Part shown: positions 60,653 to 64,000 of the stretch, one piece after another
Position numbering within the stretch: position 1 is the stretch's first letter
How the letters are laid out: every line of letters begins with the position of its first letter
NCBI RefSeq assembly: GCF_042680725.1
Contig: NZ_JBHUEK010000025.1
Coordinates: 248,001 to 312,000 of the forward strand
Source: Ferdinandcohnia salidurans
GTDB lineage: Bacteria > Bacillota > Bacilli > Bacillales > Bacillaceae_L
Reading direction: 5' to 3'
Length of the DNA: 64,000 bases
Notes under the pieces: generated by a model
Told to the model about the DNA's origin: nothing
The model's database searches: none
Seen by the model: only the letters and a program-made list of their open reading frames with translations
Position numbers and translations under genes: made by a program

Positions 60653-61066
60653 CTACATTGCCTTCTTCAACTTCCTCTCCATAACCATAATCTGTTGGAG
60701 GTAGTTGTTTTGTTCGGCGGTTAGGTTTTCTTTTTGGGTCATTTCGTCTATGTATGTTTCGTAATCGTCAATGAGGTTCTCGTATTCTTGCTTTTGGAAT
60801 TCGAAATGATTTTTCTGTTTTAGGAATGCTTCGGCCTGTCGCAAAAGCTTTTGCTCATATTCATAAGAGGCTTCTGCGTAGCCTTCTTTCTTTCCTTCAT
60901 GCTTACCAGCTTGATAGATTTGGCTTACACCGGGGGTGTCTTCAACGTCTTCTCTTATTCTTTCTTTGATTCCCCCAACAAGCCCATTATCCTTCACCTT
61001 TTTCGCCATATCAAAAGCGTTATATCCTGGGATTACTGCCTTTTTTAAAAATCGACCAAAACCCAT
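60653..61066 (-). CDS. Unknown coiled-coil protein, 137 aa
   Basis: Family not recognised. Basic start GFGRFLKKAVIPGYNAFDMAKKVKDNG, then a Gly-containing linker (YQAGKHEGKKEGYAEASYEYE) and a long coiled coil (LLRQAEAFLKQKNHFEFQKQEYENL...). ATG after GGGGGATC. It starts 14 bp after the partner gene, so the two are co-transcribed. Confidence 0.65.
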   Translation of the reverse strand: MGFGRFLKKAVIPGYNAFDMAKKVKDNGLVGGIKERIREDVEDTPGVSQIYQAGKHEGKKEGYAEASYEYEQKLLRQAEAFLKQKNHFEFQKQEYENLIDDYETYIDEMTQKENLTAEQNNYLQQIMVMERKLKKAM

Positions 61067-61080
61067 TTGTGTGATCCCCC

Positions 61081-62235
61081 TTAAAATTGATATTCTTCAC
61101 CTTGAATTAATTTGTTAAATCCGCCAAAGACAAACTCTTCTTTGACTTGGTTAATAAATTGACTGTCTGAGATTAATCTGTAGATGGTTACCATTAATCC
61201 CCCGACATCTAGCTTTCTAATTGCATCTGCATTCCCTGCATAAGAGCTTAAGGCTACATAAATGACGTTACTTGCAGAGGCAAGTGCATTGGAATAGCTT
61301 AATATTTTTCGAGTCTTCACCTCATACATGGACCATGAATGATACTTCTCTGGATTGTAAAATAAACCATGAATCATCGCAATCATAGTATTGATTAAGA
61401 TGGACATAGAAGCCTGCTTTCCAACTGTCTTGATATTGCCTATATCGAGTCCATATTCAGCTAATTTCTGTGCATCTGATGGTGATACAGCACTAATAAT
61501 TGAAAGTGGCAGCCCAGCCTTTGAATACTCGTCTGATTTAAGATGTTCAGCTTGTTTAAATAACGCTCTTCCAACCGCTATTTTTCCATCTAACCCATCA
61601 TTAAGCAACCGTTCTTTTGTATAATGAAACACTTTGAACGTGTCCGCCCTATTGGTTATTTTGTCACGGGGATCACCCCTTAATGTTCGACCAGTCTTAA
61701 TATGATAAGACTGCAAATCCCATGTGGTTAAGGTGCTTGTTACAATATTGGATGTACCAAATAGCCACCCTAGAAGAGGATCATGTCCCAGTGTTTTGAA
61801 TCTGTGGGAATTGCCACTAAGACCCAGCCCAAAATCAGGGCTACCAAACAGAGCATCATACGGAACTGGATTCGTACTAATTTCTTCTAAAGAAGGCCAA
61901 TACCATTTATGTGCTCGATTACTAGACTCTTTAATTCCGTTGCCTTTCACCTTACTAGCTGCCTTTTGGTCAGGTAGCCTTTCCTCAAAACTTGTTAAGA
62001 GATACTGTCTCAAACACTGTAAGGCTGTTGCAAAAAACAAAAAACCTATATCAGTACCATTCAGCCCCGTCTGTACCTCAAACTCCTTATCCAGGTTATT
62101 AAGGATTTTCTGAGAATTATGTGCAACATCAGCCACTCTTCTTGATTCTTCTGTAATGAAATTCATATTACTAAGCGTTTTCTCAGACCGTGCGCTTAGT
62201 TCACTTCTTCTCCTTCGCAATTCCTCAAGACTCAT
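61081..62235 (-). CDS. Unknown helical protein with membrane-like segments, 384 aa
   Basis: Family not recognised. A charged coiled N-terminus (LEELRRRRSELSARSEKTLSNMNFITEESRRVADVAHNSQKIL) is followed by GTDIGFLFFATALQCLRQYLL. In the middle is a Gly/Asp-rich part (ALFGSPDFGLGLSGNSHRFKTLGHDPLLGWLFGTSNIVTS, plus RADTFKVFHYTKERL). Two hydrophobic segments occur at about 275-290 and 325-345. ATG six bases after GGAGG. It forms a two-gene operon with the coiled-coil protein. A secreted or membrane-bound effector is possible but not shown. Confidence 0.65.
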   Translation of the reverse strand: MSLEELRRRRSELSARSEKTLSNMNFITEESRRVADVAHNSQKILNNLDKEFEVQTGLNGTDIGFLFFATALQCLRQYLLTSFEERLPDQKAASKVKGNGIKESSNRAHKWYWPSLEEISTNPVPYDALFGSPDFGLGLSGNSHRFKTLGHDPLLGWLFGTSNIVTSTLTTWDLQSYHIKTGRTLRGDPRDKITNRADTFKVFHYTKERLLNDGLDGKIAVGRALFKQAEHLKSDEYSKAGLPLSIISAVSPSDAQKLAEYGLDIGNIKTVGKQASMSILINTMIAMIHGLFYNPEKYHSWSMYEVKTRKILSYSNALASASNVIYVALSSYAGNADAIRKLDVGGLMVTIYRLISDSQFINQVKEEFVFGGFNKLIQGEEYQF

Positions 62236-62309
62236 TTAAATCCTCCATATTCGTCAACTCACACAAATTGCTGTTTTAGAAGAATTTGAAATGGTTGATT
62301 TTAAAATTA

Positions 62310-62334
62310 GGACAAGGACCTATGTCTCTGCCCC
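62310..62334. repeat. Family A repeat, degenerate
   Basis: GGACAAGGACCTATGTCTCT then GCCCC. Confidence 0.5.
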
Positions 62335-62339
62335 ACTAG

Positions 62340-62730
62340 TAAAAAAGTACTAACAATATATGATTATACCATTTTAGAACTTTTTTGAAGATTAATTTAT
62401 TTCATTAACGCTTTACACTACTATTAAAATGATGTTAAACCTGTGACCAGTCCCTTTTATCTTACATAAAGCCCTTTTTCTAACTATCTACGCTAATACA
62501 TGAATCACCGCCTAGCCTTCCAACTATCACTAAGAGAATGTCTAGATCTGTCTCGGTAGAATCACCCCCACTGCTTGGCCGCTCTGTCGGACCCCTATAA
62601 TAACTTCATCAAATAACACCGAACCAAACACTATCTAAAACTTTCAGACCCAAAGACTTGAAGAGTCGCACCTAACCTGTTATATTATGATTATCACAAC
62701 CCATATAGACCCAAAGGTTAGGAGAGTGTT
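62340..62730. other. Intergenic stretch with no feature seen
   Basis: AT-rich; no open frame with a ribosome binding site, hairpin terminator or known repeat. Confidence 0.4.
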
Positions 62731-62734
62731 CATA

Positions 62735-63391
62735 TTGAACCAGGTATTTCAATTAAAAAATCGCCCCCACGGAATTAACCGGGGAAAGCTTTTTCTCGAC
62801 GAGGGGTTTGTTTGTATCGGTTGGCCAGGTATCGGGGACTTGTCAAATTCAGACCGTGATGAGATCCGTCGAAGACTTGAAGAAACGTATGGTTATACTG
62901 GTCAGCAATTAGGTGCTTATACTGGGGCTATTAACACTTTCGTTAATGCAATTGAGGATGAGGATGTTGTCTTGGTTCCGGATAGAGTTATTGTACATGT
63001 TGGCATTGTTGGCCCTTACTATTATGACCCTGCCTATGATAATGAAGAAGGCATGTGCCACCGGAGAAATGTACGTTGGACTGCAACCATTGCCAAATCA
63101 AGTTTAAACCATAAGATGCTCGAATTTGTACGAAATCGAGGGATAATTACCAAATTTCATGGAACATTCGAAGAAACGGAATTAGAGCCATTTCTAACAG
63201 TAGATGATGATCATGAAAGAAGCCCATTTGCCTTAGTTGAAGCTCCAGGCCAAAACAGTGGTAATGACTCCATATTTAACGAAGAGACGATTCAACAAGC
63301 GAAAGCAGTATTGGAGGAAGCCCTTAATTCAAATGACCAAGAAATACAAATTAAGGCAGCTACAGCAATTCTCAAGTTATCAAAACAATAA
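62735..63391 (+). CDS. PUA/EVE-like protein related to the N-terminus of Mrr-type nucleases
   Basis: 218 residues from a TTG at 62735, about 10 bp after AGGAG; the frame is open to 62687. The first 115 residues contain FQLKNRPHGINRGKLFLDEGFVCIGWPGIGDLS, TGAINTFVNAIEDEDVVLVPD and IVHVGIVGPYYYDP with the aromatic and Gly pattern of PUA/EVE-like modified-base readers. Such domains are fused to Mrr-type endonucleases. Here no nuclease domain follows; only a short acidic helical tail. It may be a specificity remnant or a stand-alone reader. Confidence 0.7.
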   Translation: MNQVFQLKNRPHGINRGKLFLDEGFVCIGWPGIGDLSNSDRDEIRRRLEETYGYTGQQLGAYTGAINTFVNAIEDEDVVLVPDRVIVHVGIVGPYYYDPAYDNEEGMCHRRNVRWTATIAKSSLNHKMLEFVRNRGIITKFHGTFEETELEPFLTVDDDHERSPFALVEAPGQNSGNDSIFNEETIQQAKAVLEEALNSNDQEIQIKAATAILKLSKQ

Positions 63392-63431
63392 AAGCTATAG
63401 AATTCTAATCATTCTTTTAGGGGGAATCAGG

Positions 63432-63773
63432 ATGTTATTTTCTGTTGAACGTATTCAAATAACAGAAGTTGCACACAAGCGAGAATTTCATCAAAGAATG
63501 AAAAACCTTTCAAATGAGGACTATCAAGCAATTGTAGATGAGTTGAATCGCGTTATTAATAGTGGAGAGGTACATACCTCAAGCTGGATTCCTGGTAGTG
63601 ACTGGAGAGGTACATTGTATGAACCTATTTGGATTGCTTGTAGAAAGAATGATGAAGTCGCGGCTAAATTCTATGGTCAAATTCTTTATCAGGTGATAAT
63701 TGATCATCCAGAGAAATGGTGCTTCGGAGATTACCCCCACGCAAAAGGAAAAACATATTTTAAAATTAACTAA
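63432..63773 (+). CDS. Unknown small protein, 113 aa
   Basis: From the ATG at 63432 after GGGGGAATC; the longer frame to 63237 overlaps the previous gene. Soluble, mixed helix and strand, with the phrase SSWIPGSDWRGTLYEPIWIACRKNDEVAAKFYGQILYQVII and an aromatic C-terminus. Family not recognised. It follows the PUA/EVE-like gene by 40 bp and is probably in the same operon. Confidence 0.65.
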   Translation: MLFSVERIQITEVAHKREFHQRMKNLSNEDYQAIVDELNRVINSGEVHTSSWIPGSDWRGTLYEPIWIACRKNDEVAAKFYGQILYQVIIDHPEKWCFGDYPHAKGKTYFKIN

Positions 63774-63791
63774 TGAAGGGATTGTTCTCGA

Positions 63792-64000
63792 ATGGCTGAG
63801 ATGAATTATGTAAAAGAGTACAGAAATGCAGATATCTATGAAATTGGAGAATATGAAATTAGAATACCATACAAGATTCAATACAGTTTCCGAACCTCAA
63901 ACAATGAGGTGTTTTCTCCCGAAGACGAAGACATGCTCTCTCATAAAACCATCACGATTAAAAATAAAGTCTCAGGAGATTCCTCAACGAAAAGATGCTA
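63792..64000 (+). CDS. Unknown gene, start only (runs off the window)
   Basis: ATG at 63792, 16 bp after the preceding stop, reads MAEMNYVKEYRNADIYEIGE then YEIRIPYKIQYSFRTSN; open to the window end. A good ribosome binding site is not evident (AAGGGATTG). Third gene of the operon with the PUA/EVE-like protein. Confidence 0.5.
   Translation, partial: MAEMNYVKEYRNADIYEIGEYEIRIPYKIQYSFRTSNNEVFSPEDEDMLSHKTITIKNKVSGDSSTKRC

Noticed and set aside
2991..62334. Repeats as a CRISPR array
   Set aside because: Copies are scattered singly over 60 kb, not regularly spaced, and no cas gene is present.

Overview
The window looks like the chromosome of a low-GC, spore-former-type Bacillaceae (Bacillus/Neobacillus-like). 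Supporting signs are AGGAGG-type ribosome binding sites, frequent TTG and GTG starts, a ComK homologue, a fructosamine (frl) operon, an S-box (SAM) riboswitch and a SigL (sigma-54) activator. No tRNA, rRNA or CRISPR array was seen.

Layout. 1-2.2 kb: an amidohydrolase (cut by the window edge) and a phenylacetate-CoA-ligase-like enzyme. 2.6-3.8 kb: a small unknown gene and a DJ-1/PfpI gene, the latter bracketed by two copies of a composite repeat of about 290 bp. 4.2-10.3 kb: the frlB-O-N-M-D operon with frlR at its far end, with recognisable promoters and an operator-like palindrome. 10.5-14.2 kb: a DUF2062 protein and two cell-wall enzymes (VanY-like, NlpC/P60). 14.5-18.1 kb: an ABC-transporter deletion remnant, a PAS-LytTR regulator, and a c-di-GMP module (GEMM-I riboswitch, EAL protein, PilZ protein). 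18.3-24.6 kb: an M14 carboxypeptidase, an S-box-controlled sodium:solute symporter with an OsmC protein, a TauE/SafE transporter, and a graveyard of repeats with an IS200 relic. 24.7-33.7 kb: alanine dehydrogenase and a run of ureide/guanidino-compound genes (deaminase, racemase, NCS1 permease, creatininase, ureohydrolase) behind a near-consensus sigma-54 promoter, with a divergent sigma-54 activator. 34-37.3 kb: a second, nearly identical M14 carboxypeptidase, two membrane proteins and a CoxG-like protein. 37.5-47.3 kb: a 12-gene operon encoding a complete mannose-family PTS (IIA, two IIB, IIC, IID) with its own HPr and enzyme I, two amidohydrolases, an eIF2B-like protein, a BtpA/SgcQ protein and a GntR regulator. 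Its leader carries a promoter and three copies of one 12-bp palindrome. 47.8-64 kb: accessory DNA with dead genes, a dead IS3 element, several unrecognised operons (one with an HNH-like motif joined to membrane segments), ComK, a DnaD-domain protein, and a PUA/EVE-like protein of the kind found with Mrr nucleases.

A striking overall property is the density of short dispersed repeats. At least five families (called A-E here), about 40 copies in 64 kb, mostly hairpin-forming, lie between genes. They often start within a few bases of a stop codon, and in several genes they supply the last codons or the stop itself. They also sit at the broken edges of gene relics.

The best candidates for an undescribed system are the PTS/amidohydrolase/BtpA/eIF2B-like operon, the S-box-controlled symporter-OsmC pair, the sigma-54-controlled creatinine/guanidino cluster, and the unknown three-gene operon at 51.7-54.6 kb. 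Starts were chosen from ribosome binding sites. All functions are by motif recognition without database searches.
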